Notes under the pieces: generated by a model
Databases searched by the model: none
Told to the model about the DNA's origin: nothing
Seen by the model: the letters and a program-made list of their open reading frames with translations, nothing else
DNA from: RPQK01 sp041946865
GTDB taxonomy: Bacteria; Acidobacteriota; UBA6911; RPQK01
Assembly (NCBI GenBank): GCA_041946865.1
Contig: JBHGBF010000130.1
Span: 1 to 15,087, forward strand
Reading direction: 5' to 3'
Length of the DNA: 15,087 bases
Translations under genes and position numbers: made by a program
Part shown: positions 8,229-15,087 of the stretch, in pieces
Layout of the letters: each line of letters opens with the position of its first letter
Position numbering within the stretch: the first letter of the stretch is position 1

Positions 8229-8815
8229 AGGTCCACTTCACTCACCGCGGACGGGCCCAGGCTCTCCAGGAAAGCCCGGGTCTTCTTCCGATCAAATTGG
8301 GCATCCGTCGCCTCGATGGCCAGAAAGAACCGGTCAGTGGAGGCGCGGGCGAACCGGGGCGCGCCGAAAACCGGATGGTACGGCATCGGAAGCCCGTTCA
8401 GGACGATCATGCCGATTACGGCGGACAAGGCTGCGAACAGAATCGTCAACTCGAATGTCACGGGTATGAACGCAGGCCAGCTGTTCAGCGGCCGGCCACC
8501 GACGTTCAGGGGATAGTCGATCTTGGAGATCCAGTACTGCATGCCGAAGCCCGTCAGCGCCCCCACGACTCCGGCCGTGAGGACAATGGCCGGCAGGCCG
8601 GTCCGGTGGAATCCGACCTCATCGCTCAACCCTTCGATCGGGAAGGGCGAATAGGCGTCCATGTTGCGGTATCCGGCTTCCCGCGCTCGGCGGGCCGCGC
8701 TTAAGAGCTGCCCGGCCGTTTCAAACTCCGCAATCAGTCCGTAGATCTCCGCTTCGAGTCGCTCCGGCTCGCGACTCGGCTCCCGCGTTGTTACGGTTGT
8801 ATCCACTGTGTCCAT
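8225..8815 (-). CDS. actD: Alternative complex III subunit ActD (DUF3341)
   Basis: A membrane protein of 196 residues in the DUF3341 family. It has an N-terminal soluble domain (EIYGLIAEFETAGQLLSAARRAREAGYRNMDAYSPFPI, about residues 24-60), two transmembrane helices (about 75-98 and 113-140), and a C-terminal domain including HPVFGAPRFARAS and DRFFLAIEA. It has no redox motif. In ACIII structures ActD is peripheral and helps hold the membrane subunits. Start choice: the stop of actC is followed directly by GTG at 8821 and then ATG at 8815. A GGAG lies 9 nt before the ATG but only 3 nt before the GTG, so ATG is preferred and the two differ by two residues. The 3' end overlaps actE in an ATGA. 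Confidence 0.94.
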   Translation of the reverse strand: MDTVDTTVTTREPSREPERLEAEIYGLIAEFETAGQLLSAARRAREAGYRNMDAYSPFPIEGLSDEVGFHRTGLPAIVLTAGVVGALTGFGMQYWISKIDYPLNVGGRPLNSWPAFIPVTFELTILFAALSAVIGMIVLNGLPMPYHPVFGAPRFARASTDRFFLAIEATDAQFDRKKTRAFLESLGPSAVSEVDL

Positions 8816-8821
8816 ACGCAC

Positions 8822-10216
8822 TTACTCCGCCCTGCGACGGGTGGATAACAGGTGTCGCACCTCGAATATTGAGATCATGGGTAAAACCCGGATAAACAAG
8901 TAAAGCAGCGACAGGAAAAGCCCGATCGTTCCCGCGAACGTGGCGTAGTCCCAAATGGTGCCTCCGTACATTCCCCAGGAGGACGGCAGGTAGTCGCGGT
9001 GCAGGCTCGTGACGACGATGACGTAGCGCTCCAGCCACATTCCGACATTGATGACAACGGCGATCACGAACAGGATCGGAACGCTGTCACGAATTTTCCG
9101 GGACCAGAGAAGCTGAGGCGTGAGGATGTTGCATAGAATCAGCGACCAGAAAACCGGCGCATAAGGACCGAACATCCGGTTGCGGGTCATGTATTGCTCG
9201 TAGGTGTTGGCGCCGTACCAGGACATAAAGATTTCCATCAGGTACCCGTAACTGACAATGAGCCCCGTTGCCAGCATGACCTTCGCCATGTTGCGCAAAT
9301 GCCGGATCGTGATCAGCTGCTCCAGCCCATAGATGGCCCGAATCGGTATGACCAGTGTCAGAACCATTGCAAATCCGGAGTAAATGGCGCCCGCGACGAA
9401 ATATGGCGGAAAAACCGTGCTGTGCCACCCGGGGACGACGGAGACAGCGAAGTCGAAGCTAACCACCGTGTGCACCGAGACAACCAGCGGGGTGGCCAAG
9501 CCGGCCAGCAGAAGGTAGGCTGTCTCGTAGCGGTGCCAGTGCACCGCGGAGCCTCGCCAGCCCATCGCCACCACGCCGTAAAAAGTCCTCACTGCAGAGC
9601 TCCGGGCTCTGTCGCGCATAGTCGCGAAGTCTGGGATGAGCCCCACAAACCAGAAGAGAAACGAGACCGTGCCGTACGTTGAAACGGCGAACACGTCCCA
9701 CACCAGCGGGCTTCGGAACTGGGGCCAGAGGCCCATCACGTTCGGATAGGGCAGAAGCCAGTAGGCCAGCCAGGGCCTCCCCAGGTGCAGAATCGGAAAC
9801 AAGCCCGCACAAGCGACCGCAAAGAGCGTCATAGCCTCAGCAAACCGGTTGATCGAGGTCCGCCACTCCTGCCTCATGAGGAGCAGAATTGCGGAGATCA
9901 GGGTCCCGGCGTGGCCGATACCGATCCACCACACGAAGTTGATGATGGCGAAGCCCCAGGCGACCGGGATGTTGATTCCCCAAATGCCGGTTCCCCTGAA
10001 CAGCAGGTAGGTGACCGCTCCAAGAAACACCATCAACAACAGGAAGCCGACGCCAAAAGCCAGGAACCAGCTGCGGGGCGTGTAACGAGTCAGTACGATT
10101 CCGCTGATCTTGTCGGTAACCGATGCGTAGTCGTGGTTCCCTTCAAGGACCGGAGCAGGGTGTTCGTACTCCTTTGTTTTATCGTCGTTTGGCCGCGGTG
10201 GATCCACTCTTGCCAT
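8822..10216 (-). CDS. actC: Alternative complex III subunit ActC (NrfD family, quinol-oxidising)
   Basis: A 464-residue polytopic membrane protein of the NrfD/PsrC family with about ten helices. Family blocks are WWIGIGHAGTLISAILLL (about 96-113), HLGRPW (144-149), PLVWDVFAVSTY (170-181) and VSVHTVVSFDFA (247-257). The His144 and Asp174 pair lies in the segments that form the quinol site near the periplasmic side, next to the ActB [3Fe-4S] cluster, in known ACIII structures. The reaction is quinol oxidation, with electrons passed to ActB. The ATG immediately follows the actB TAA without a gap (TAAATG), and GGAG sits 6 nt upstream. It is the best candidate site in the cluster for menaquinol or ubiquinol specificity, which I cannot determine by reading. 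Confidence 0.96.
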   Translation of the reverse strand: MARVDPPRPNDDKTKEYEHPAPVLEGNHDYASVTDKISGIVLTRYTPRSWFLAFGVGFLLLMVFLGAVTYLLFRGTGIWGINIPVAWGFAIINFVWWIGIGHAGTLISAILLLMRQEWRTSINRFAEAMTLFAVACAGLFPILHLGRPWLAYWLLPYPNVMGLWPQFRSPLVWDVFAVSTYGTVSFLFWFVGLIPDFATMRDRARSSAVRTFYGVVAMGWRGSAVHWHRYETAYLLLAGLATPLVVSVHTVVSFDFAVSVVPGWHSTVFPPYFVAGAIYSGFAMVLTLVIPIRAIYGLEQLITIRHLRNMAKVMLATGLIVSYGYLMEIFMSWYGANTYEQYMTRNRMFGPYAPVFWSLILCNILTPQLLWSRKIRDSVPILFVIAVVINVGMWLERYVIVVTSLHRDYLPSSWGMYGGTIWDYATFAGTIGLFLSLLYLFIRVLPMISIFEVRHLLSTRRRAE

Positions 10217-13200
10217 TTAAGTCTCCGACTCCAATTCCGGATTGGGGTTCTTCAAGCCTGCCAGATAAGTGGTTCGGGGCTGGGTGTTCAACTCCTCAAG
10301 CACCGCATAGTTCAAAGGCAGTTTTTTGAGTTTTGCGACTTTGCTGCTCGAATCGTTGATATTGCCGAAAACGATTGCCTGCGTCGGGCAGGCCGCCTGG
10401 CAGGCAGTCACGACTTCGCCGTCGCGAATCGGCCGGTCTTCCTCCTTGGCCTGAATTCGCGCCGCCGAGATCCGCTGGACACAGTATGTGCACTTCTCCA
10501 TAACACCCCGGTCCCGAAGGGTCACATCCGGGTTGTGAAGGAGCTGGAGCGTGGGCGACGACTGGTCCGAATACTGCAAGAAATTGAAACGGCGGACCTT
10601 GTAAGGGCAGTTGTTCGAGCAGTACCGCGTCCCCACGCAGCGGTTGTAAACCATCTCGTTCAGGCCTTCACGACTGTGAACAGTTGCCGCCACCGGGCAA
10701 ACCACTTCGCAGGGCGCCTTTTCACAATGCTGGCAGAGCATCGGTTGGTGAACGACTTCGGGATTGTCGAGGCTGCCGGAATAGTAGCGATCGATGCGCA
10801 GCCAATGCATCTCGCGCTGCCTGCTCACCTGTTCCTTACCCACGACCGGCACGTTATTCTCCGCCTGGCAGGCGACGACGCAGGCGTTGCAGCCCAGGCA
10901 GGCAGTCAGGTCAATCGCCATTCCCCAGGCGTTCTGGCCCCGGTAGTCGTATTCCGGATAGAGGCTGACGGAAGGACTGTGAGATGTTTCGGCGCCATGG
11001 GCGAAATGCGGATTGTTTTGAAACTCAGCCAGCGTGCCGGACCGGACGTTGGTCCTGCCTTCCAGGCTCCAGTGGCCCTGGGTGCAAGCCAGGCGGTACT
11101 TCTCACCCGTTTTCCTGAGCGTCAGCCCGCTTCCCCACCACGGGCTGTCCGCCGTCCGCAAGGCATAAGCATTGAAACCCAGTCCTTCACCCACCCGTCC
11201 GACGGTCTGACGCCCGTATCCGAGATGCACGGTCACGCAGCCATCCGCGTGTCCAGGCACGATCCAAATCGGACCTTGCACCTTGCGTCCCCGATATTGC
11301 AGCTCCACCATGTCTTCATTCGCCAGGCCCATTCGCTGTGCGAGAGCTGGGGAACAAAGGACGGCATTGTCCCAGGTCAGCTTGGTTACAGGCTTGGGAA
11401 GCTCCTGCAGCCAGGCGTTATTGGCAAACCGGCCGTCGTAAATGCTGGGATCTGGGCGGAAGAGGATCTCGAGGGTATTGTCAGGCGTGGCGCTTTGCTG
11501 ACTTCCGGCTGCCGGCCGCTGGCCGGTCTGCGAGCCCGCGCCGGTCGCCGGCTGGATCTCCGGGAACCGCGTGCCCTGGATCACGCCGTCATTCAGCGAT
11601 TTTACCCACAGCCTCTCGAAGTCGGGTCCCGGCCTGGATTTCTGCCAGTAAGCTCGGATGATCTGGTAACCGGATTGCGGAGGCCCACTCAAGACGGCCA
11701 GCAGCTCATGGGGAGAGATGCCCTGAAAAAGCGGCTGGATCAGCGGTTGCACGATCGTTGCGGTGCCGTCAAAGGCCCTGGCGTCGCTCCATTCCTCCAG
11801 GAAGTGTGTCTGCGGTATATGCCAGTCGCACAAGCGGGAAGTCTCGTCGACATAGTGGCTCATGTGGACTTTCAGCCGGACCTTGGCAAGATTCTGAGCG
11901 AAGCCGAGGTCGACGGGGGCCGTATAGACCGGATTTGTCCCGATCATCACCAGGGTATCAACGCGGCCGGCTGCCATGTCGGCTGCCAGCCGGCGCAGAG
12001 AATCGGTCACGGACGTAGCGCCCGGTTCGGGCGTTTCCGTGAATATCACGGTCCTGCCGATGTTCCCGAGCAGCGCGTTCATGAGGTGGGCGAAGGCGTG
12101 AACCTGTGCGTTTTCGTGCTCTCCGGCCACAACGAGACTCTCTCCCCGATGAGCTGCCAGGTCGCGGGCCACGACGGCGATCCATCGCCGCTGCTGCTCG
12201 TTTTGAGCGGCGGTCGATGCATCCAAATCTGCCCCTCCAGGGCGGCCTGCCTCGCAAGAAGCGGCGTTTCCCCCGCTTCCCGACGACCTTCTCAGAGCCT
12301 GCAGCAGCGCACTGGCCAGAGTTTCGATCTGGCTGGGTCTGACCGCGAGGCGATGGTCGGCCATACTGCCGGTATTGCTGACAGTCGATTCGATGACGTA
12401 GAGGCGGTTCATCTCCGGCTTTACCGGGTCGCTGATCCGCCGGCGCTGCATAAAGTCGCGGGCCTCCCGCACGCCGGTAATCGGTTCGCAAAGCAGGTCG
12501 GAACCGAACGAAACCACCACCCGGGCTTGATCCAGCCTGTAGAAGAAGTTCAACGGGCGTCCAAAGACCCGCCTGGTTCCCTCGGTCCGGCTGTCCTGAT
12601 GAACCGGCTCCCACTCGTGCCAGCGGGCCGCGGGGTAAAGCTTGAGCCAGTCCTGGATTTGGGCCAGCAGGGTAGGGGAGCTGACCGGCTCGGTGAGGAG
12701 CCGGAGGCCGCGGCCGCCGTTGTTCTTGAAGCCGGCAACTTCGGAGCTGAGGGCGAGCTGGAACGAGCTCCACGAGCGAATTCTGCCCCGCTGCGAAACG
12801 ACCTGAGCGCGGTCAGGGTCGTACAGAGTCAAGACCGACGCCTGGGAGATAGCGTCGGTTGGACCGAGGCTCGCCGGGTGACTGGGGTTTCCTTCGATCT
12901 TCGTCGGCCTCCCCATGTGGCTCTCGGCCAGCAGCCCGATCGCTCGGGCGCCCAGCGTCATCGCCGTGGTGAAAAACAGCGGCTTTCCGGGTACCAGTTG
13001 TTCCGGCGGCCGGACGTAAGGAATGATCTTTTCGAGAGGCTGGGTGGTGCAGGCGCCCAACCCTGCCAGAGCCAGCGAAGCTCCCATCAGGCGCAGAAAC
13101 CCCCGGCGGTCAACGCTGCCGTCCAGAACCGAAGCCTGGCCAGGGAATTCGCGGTGGAGGTATTCCTCGAATTCGGGAGCCTCGGCCAGTTCTTCCAGAG

Positions 13201-13282
13201 TCCGCCAGTACTCGCGGCCGTTCGACGTCTTCAGCCGTTCGCGCAGGGCTGCCAGATCGAGTGGTTTTTGTTCTTTGCCCAT
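10217..13282 (-). CDS. actB: Alternative complex III subunit ActB (molybdopterin-oxidoreductase-like/Fe-S fusion)
   Basis: A 1021-residue electron-transfer subunit. Residues 1-58 (NGREYWRTLEELAEAPEFEEY) match the extended Tat translocation domain of the family. A twin-arginine signal follows (RRGFLRLMG from Arg59-Arg60) and ends at a possible lipidated Cys78 (GLGACTT). Residues about 85-760 are a molybdopterin oxidoreductase-like domain without the N-terminal Fe-S motif, and in this family it carries no Mo. Residues about 785-980 are a PsrB/NrfC-like ferredoxin domain. Fifteen cluster cysteines are visible: 795/798/801/805, 850/853/858/862, 882/888/892 and 931/934/961/965. The third set has Thr885 in place of a Cys, fitting three [4Fe-4S] and one [3Fe-4S]. 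Two low-complexity linkers occur at about 331-366 and 577-602. The ATG shares a base with the actA stop (TAATG), so the longer upstream frame was rejected. Confidence 0.96.
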   Translation of the reverse strand: MGKEQKPLDLAALRERLKTSNGREYWRTLEELAEAPEFEEYLHREFPGQASVLDGSVDRRGFLRLMGASLALAGLGACTTQPLEKIIPYVRPPEQLVPGKPLFFTTAMTLGARAIGLLAESHMGRPTKIEGNPSHPASLGPTDAISQASVLTLYDPDRAQVVSQRGRIRSWSSFQLALSSEVAGFKNNGGRGLRLLTEPVSSPTLLAQIQDWLKLYPAARWHEWEPVHQDSRTEGTRRVFGRPLNFFYRLDQARVVVSFGSDLLCEPITGVREARDFMQRRRISDPVKPEMNRLYVIESTVSNTGSMADHRLAVRPSQIETLASALLQALRRSSGSGGNAASCEAGRPGGADLDASTAAQNEQQRRWIAVVARDLAAHRGESLVVAGEHENAQVHAFAHLMNALLGNIGRTVIFTETPEPGATSVTDSLRRLAADMAAGRVDTLVMIGTNPVYTAPVDLGFAQNLAKVRLKVHMSHYVDETSRLCDWHIPQTHFLEEWSDARAFDGTATIVQPLIQPLFQGISPHELLAVLSGPPQSGYQIIRAYWQKSRPGPDFERLWVKSLNDGVIQGTRFPEIQPATGAGSQTGQRPAAGSQQSATPDNTLEILFRPDPSIYDGRFANNAWLQELPKPVTKLTWDNAVLCSPALAQRMGLANEDMVELQYRGRKVQGPIWIVPGHADGCVTVHLGYGRQTVGRVGEGLGFNAYALRTADSPWWGSGLTLRKTGEKYRLACTQGHWSLEGRTNVRSGTLAEFQNNPHFAHGAETSHSPSVSLYPEYDYRGQNAWGMAIDLTACLGCNACVVACQAENNVPVVGKEQVSRQREMHWLRIDRYYSGSLDNPEVVHQPMLCQHCEKAPCEVVCPVAATVHSREGLNEMVYNRCVGTRYCSNNCPYKVRRFNFLQYSDQSSPTLQLLHNPDVTLRDRGVMEKCTYCVQRISAARIQAKEEDRPIRDGEVVTACQAACPTQAIVFGNINDSSSKVAKLKKLPLNYAVLEELNTQPRTTYLAGLKNPNPELESET

Positions 13283-13929
13283 TATCGATGACAAACTGTG
13301 CAGTCGGTTAAACTTTGGATCTTGTATTCCTTGACGAGCTTTCGGCCAAGGGCGAGTTGATCGCCAGGCGGCTGCCACCGCATGTCGAAGACTTTGTCGC
13401 GGGGTCTGACATAAGCCTCCGGCTGACGATGGCACTCCAAGCACCATTCCATGTAAAGCGTGTTCACCTGCCACGTCAGAGGCATCTGATCCACCGGGCC
13501 ATGGCATGTGGCGCACCCCACGCCCTTGCTCACATGGATGCCGTGATTGAAATAGACGAAATCCGGCAGATCGTGAACCCGAACCCATTCCAGCGGTTCG
13601 CCGGTCCTGAAACTCCTCCGGACCGGTTCGAGCATCGGGCTGTCCAGCCAGATCTGCGAGTGACAGCTCATGCAGGTTTCAACCGGCGGGATGTCCGCGA
13701 AGGCCGCGGTTTCAACCTTGGCATGACAGTAGCGGCAGTCGATCCCCAGTCCGGAGACGTGATGCTTGTGGCTGAAGGGAACCGGCTGGGTGATCGGCTC
13801 GGTCGCCCGTGTCGCATACGAGGAGCGAAATATGGCATAGCCGGCGACGGTCGCCGCGGCCAGCAACAGGATCAAGCCTATAATGCTCGCCTTTGCAATC
13901 GTGTTGAAGCTTCGATGAAAGATCTGCAT
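13282..13929 (-). CDS. actA: Alternative complex III subunit ActA (pentaheme cytochrome c)
   Basis: A 215-residue membrane-anchored multiheme cytochrome. An uncleaved N-terminal helix (about 15-34) follows the typical MQIFHRSFNTIAKASI start. Five CxxCH heme sites are visible: CRYCH 65-69, CMSCH 86-90, CATCH 139-143, CLECH 163-167 and CTVCH 210-214, the last ending one residue before the C-terminus. Additional His residues (FSHKHH 52-57, YFNHGIH 126-132) are candidates for distal ligands. Five hemes is the usual number for ActA, which receives electrons from ActB and relays them to ActE or directly to oxidase. It is the first gene of the cluster. No well-placed ribosome binding site is seen (GGGAG is 17 nt away), which is odd for the leading gene, but the start matches the family. 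The stop overlaps actB by one base. Confidence 0.96.
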   Translation of the reverse strand: MQIFHRSFNTIAKASIIGLILLLAAATVAGYAIFRSSYATRATEPITQPVPFSHKHHVSGLGIDCRYCHAKVETAAFADIPPVETCMSCHSQIWLDSPMLEPVRRSFRTGEPLEWVRVHDLPDFVYFNHGIHVSKGVGCATCHGPVDQMPLTWQVNTLYMEWCLECHRQPEAYVRPRDKVFDMRWQPPGDQLALGRKLVKEYKIQSLTDCTVCHR

Positions 13930-13939
13930 AAGTGCGGGT

Positions 13940-13953
13940 CAGGGTTCTCCCTG
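13940..13953. repeat. Perfect hairpin in the actA leader
   Basis: CAGGG (13940-13944) and CCCTG (13949-13953) form a 5-bp stem with a 4-nt loop, ending 10 nt before the actA ATG (minus strand). In RNA it would partly occlude the purine-rich GGGAG, the only Shine-Dalgarno-like stretch in this leader. It could affect translation initiation or be chance. Confidence 0.4.
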
Positions 13954-13991
13954 CTCGCGATCCCCGGAGCTGGGCCCCGGCGGTTCTTGTT

Positions 13992-14020
13992 TTTCTAATG
14001 GTTTTGGGTCGTTTTAGAAA
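13992..14020. repeat. 7-bp inverted repeat in the act leader, candidate operator
   Basis: TTTCTAA (13992-13998) and TTAGAAA (14014-14020) are perfect inverted repeats separated by 15 nt. The centre-to-centre distance is 22 nt, about two helical turns, which suits a dimeric regulator. The site would lie just downstream of the candidate act promoter. No regulator gene is present in the window, so the factor is unknown. Confidence 0.4.
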
Positions 14021-14042
14021 GTTTACTACGGCTCTTTCCCGC

Positions 14043-14071
14043 AGTTTATCCGGCTTTTACAGTCAATTCAA
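14043..14071 (-). promoter_or_regulatory. Candidate sigma-70 promoter of the act-cta cluster
   Basis: On the minus strand TTGAAT (14071-14066) and TAAACT (14048-14043) are separated by 17 nt. Each matches the consensus at four of six positions. Transcription would start near 14036, giving a leader of about 107 nt that contains the inverted repeat at 13992-14020 and the hairpin at 13940-13953. The surrounding AT-rich stretch stands out from the GC-rich window. Confidence 0.35.
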
Positions 14072-14173
14072 ATGATTTTATTGCACTTAAGAGCATGTCG
14101 CGAGCGACTCCCATCCTCTTCCTAGACCAAGACGCCAAGATCTGTCATTACGTTTCGGGTCGGGTCCCCGGGT

Positions 14174-14179
14174 TATAAT
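14174..14179 (+). promoter_or_regulatory. Consensus -10 box of surE
   Basis: A perfect TATAAT. Transcription would start near 14186, only about 8 nt before the surE ATG. No convincing -35 is found at 16-18 nt spacing (around 14150-14157), and there is no TG extension at the expected place. The promoter call therefore rests on the -10 hexamer and its position. Confidence 0.45.
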
Positions 14180-14193
14180 GCTTTTTCGCCTTT

Positions 14194-14952
14194 ATGCCAA
14201 AACGCGACTTCTTAGTTCTTCTCACCAATGATGACGGCTTCGGATCAAGCGGCCTTGTGGCGCTTGAGGAAGCGCTTCGGCCGCATTTCAACCTGGTCGT
14301 CGTAGCGCCCTACGAAGAAAAGAGCGCCGTCAGCCATGGTGTAACGATTCACAATCCTCTCAGGCTGGTGGAGATGGGCCAGGACCGTTATGCGCTCACC
14401 GGCACCCCGGCTGACTGCGTGATTTTCGCCTTAACCAAGCTCCTGCCGAAGACCCCTAACCTAGTCATCAGCGGGATCAACAGCGGTCCCAACCTGGGAG
14501 ATGACATCCACTACTCGGGGACCGTGGCCGGGGCCCGCGAGGCGTCCTTTCACCTCATCCCATCGATGGCCGTTTCACTGGTGTCGTTCGAAAACGGGGC
14601 GGATTACCAGCCGGCGGCGGTGATAGCGCGGCAGCTGGTCGAGGAGCTTACTCCCGAGATCATGCCGCCGGGGACCTTCTGGAATGTCAATGTTCCGGCC
14701 GGGAAAATACGGGGCGTGAAATTCACGCGCCAGGGGAGCCGGCTGAGCTGGGGACGAATCGAGGAAAAGGAAGATCCGCGGGGTCGGAAATACTACTGGA
14801 TCGGACGGGACGACGGCGAGTGGATGCCCCAGCCGGACACCGATTATCAGGCGGTACGCGATCAGCTGGTTTCGATTACTCCTTTGCACCACGATCATAC
14901 CGATTACCGGAGTCTGAAACAGCTGCTCGATCAGGCCAAACTACAAAGCTGA
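14194..14952 (+). CDS. surE: 5'/3'-nucleotidase SurE (survival protein E)
   Basis: A 252-residue cytoplasmic metal-dependent phosphatase of the SurE family, which removes phosphate from nucleoside monophosphates and in some species from short polyphosphates. Diagnostic motifs are LLTNDDGFGSSGL with metal ligands Asp13 and Asp14, EEKSAVSHG with Ser44, TGTPADCVIFAL, and SGINSGPNLGDDIHYSGTVAGAREA with Asn96. Length is typical. The start is fixed because the first beta strand and NDDG motif begin within 13 residues of the ATG. No ribosome binding site precedes it, and the TATAAT box at 14174 implies a very short or absent 5' leader. It is transcribed away from the respiratory cluster, and no pcm or other usual partner is visible downstream before the window ends. 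Confidence 0.96.
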   Translation: MPKRDFLVLLTNDDGFGSSGLVALEEALRPHFNLVVVAPYEEKSAVSHGVTIHNPLRLVEMGQDRYALTGTPADCVIFALTKLLPKTPNLVISGINSGPNLGDDIHYSGTVAGAREASFHLIPSMAVSLVSFENGADYQPAAVIARQLVEELTPEIMPPGTFWNVNVPAGKIRGVKFTRQGSRLSWGRIEEKEDPRGRKYYWIGRDDGEWMPQPDTDYQAVRDQLVSITPLHHDHTDYRSLKQLLDQAKLQS

Positions 14953-14975
14953 GGGTCGACAGGGATGGGCCGAAA

Positions 14976-15001
14976 CGGACACGAACGGTGACACCTGTCC
15001 G
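14976..15001 (+). terminator. Weak inverted repeat after surE
   Basis: CGGACA (14976-14981) and TGTCCG (14996-15001) could pair with a 14-nt loop, 24 nt after the surE stop. No T-run follows, so termination here is doubtful. I see no gene in the rest of 14953-15087. Confidence 0.2.
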
Positions 15002-15087
15002 TATTATCCGTCGCCTCCCGTGCCTCCTGCCTCCGTAACCGCTCAGTTTTCTGCGAGCGAAGCGGCAGGCGCTTTTGGAGTTCATCA

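Noticed and set aside
9785..13291. A 1168-codon open frame on the plus strand opposite actB and part of actC
   Set aside because: It is exactly in register with actB and actC, so every codon is the reverse complement of a sense codon. It shows no recognisable domain and no ribosome binding site, whereas actB and actC carry full family motifs. It reflects absence of TTA/CTA/TCA codons.
13283..13588. Extension of actB upstream to an earlier in-frame start at 13588
   Set aside because: The extension lies wholly inside actA in another frame and resembles no protein. The ATG at 13282 with a TAATG junction begins the known extended Tat domain of ActB.
14876..15085. Minus-strand open frame of 69 codons at the right edge
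   Set aside because: It overlaps the 3' end of surE, shows no recognisable motif, and its Arg-rich start looks like an out-of-frame translation of GC-rich DNA. It cannot be supported from this window.

Overview
The window holds one long respiratory gene cluster on the minus strand (1334-13929), flanked by plus-strand genes on both sides. Read in transcription order, it encodes a complete six-subunit alternative complex III (actA, actB, actC, actD, actE, actF; a quinol:cytochrome c oxidoreductase). It continues with a small membrane protein of unknown function, an SCO-type copper chaperone, and a four-subunit caa3-type cytochrome c oxidase (subunits II, I, III, IV). The products would take electrons from membrane quinol through ActC, the ActB Fe-S clusters and the hemes of ActA/ActE to the heme c and CuA of oxidase subunit II, and then to O2 at the heme/CuB site of subunit I. 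This is in effect a whole quinol-oxidising, O2-reducing chain in one transcription unit. Heme A synthesis genes (ctaA, ctaB) and ctaG are not visible here.

The cluster is tightly packed. Most genes overlap by 1-4 nt or abut (TAATG, ATGA, GTGA and TGATG junctions), and subunit III starts on a TTG codon inside the 3' end of subunit I. The only spacers of more than 10 nt lie on either side of the SCO gene (32 and 38 nt). The 38-nt spacer contains a perfect tandem repeat of a 10-bp unit.

Left flank: a decayed piece of a DUF1579-like gene (107-343), then an exported OmpA-like peptidoglycan-binding protein (423-1265) with its own candidate promoter. It converges on the end of the oxidase genes, with a 68-nt gap containing an inverted repeat. 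Right flank: a 264-nt divergent intergenic region carrying candidate promoters and inverted repeats. It is followed by surE (14194-14952), whose perfect TATAAT box predicts an almost leaderless mRNA. The last 135 nt hold no gene I can support.

Organism: a GC-rich aerobic Gram-negative bacterium. The OmpA/peptidoglycan linkage indicates an outer membrane, and codons TTA, CTA and TCA are nearly absent. The ACIII-SCO-caa3 order together with DUF1579-like and OmpA-like neighbours is reminiscent of Acidobacteriota. That assignment is an inference from remembered gene neighbourhoods, not something the sequence proves. I found no CRISPR array, insertion sequence, tRNA or rRNA. The window looks mostly like well-conserved core metabolism. 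The least understood item is the small membrane protein at 5858-6451.
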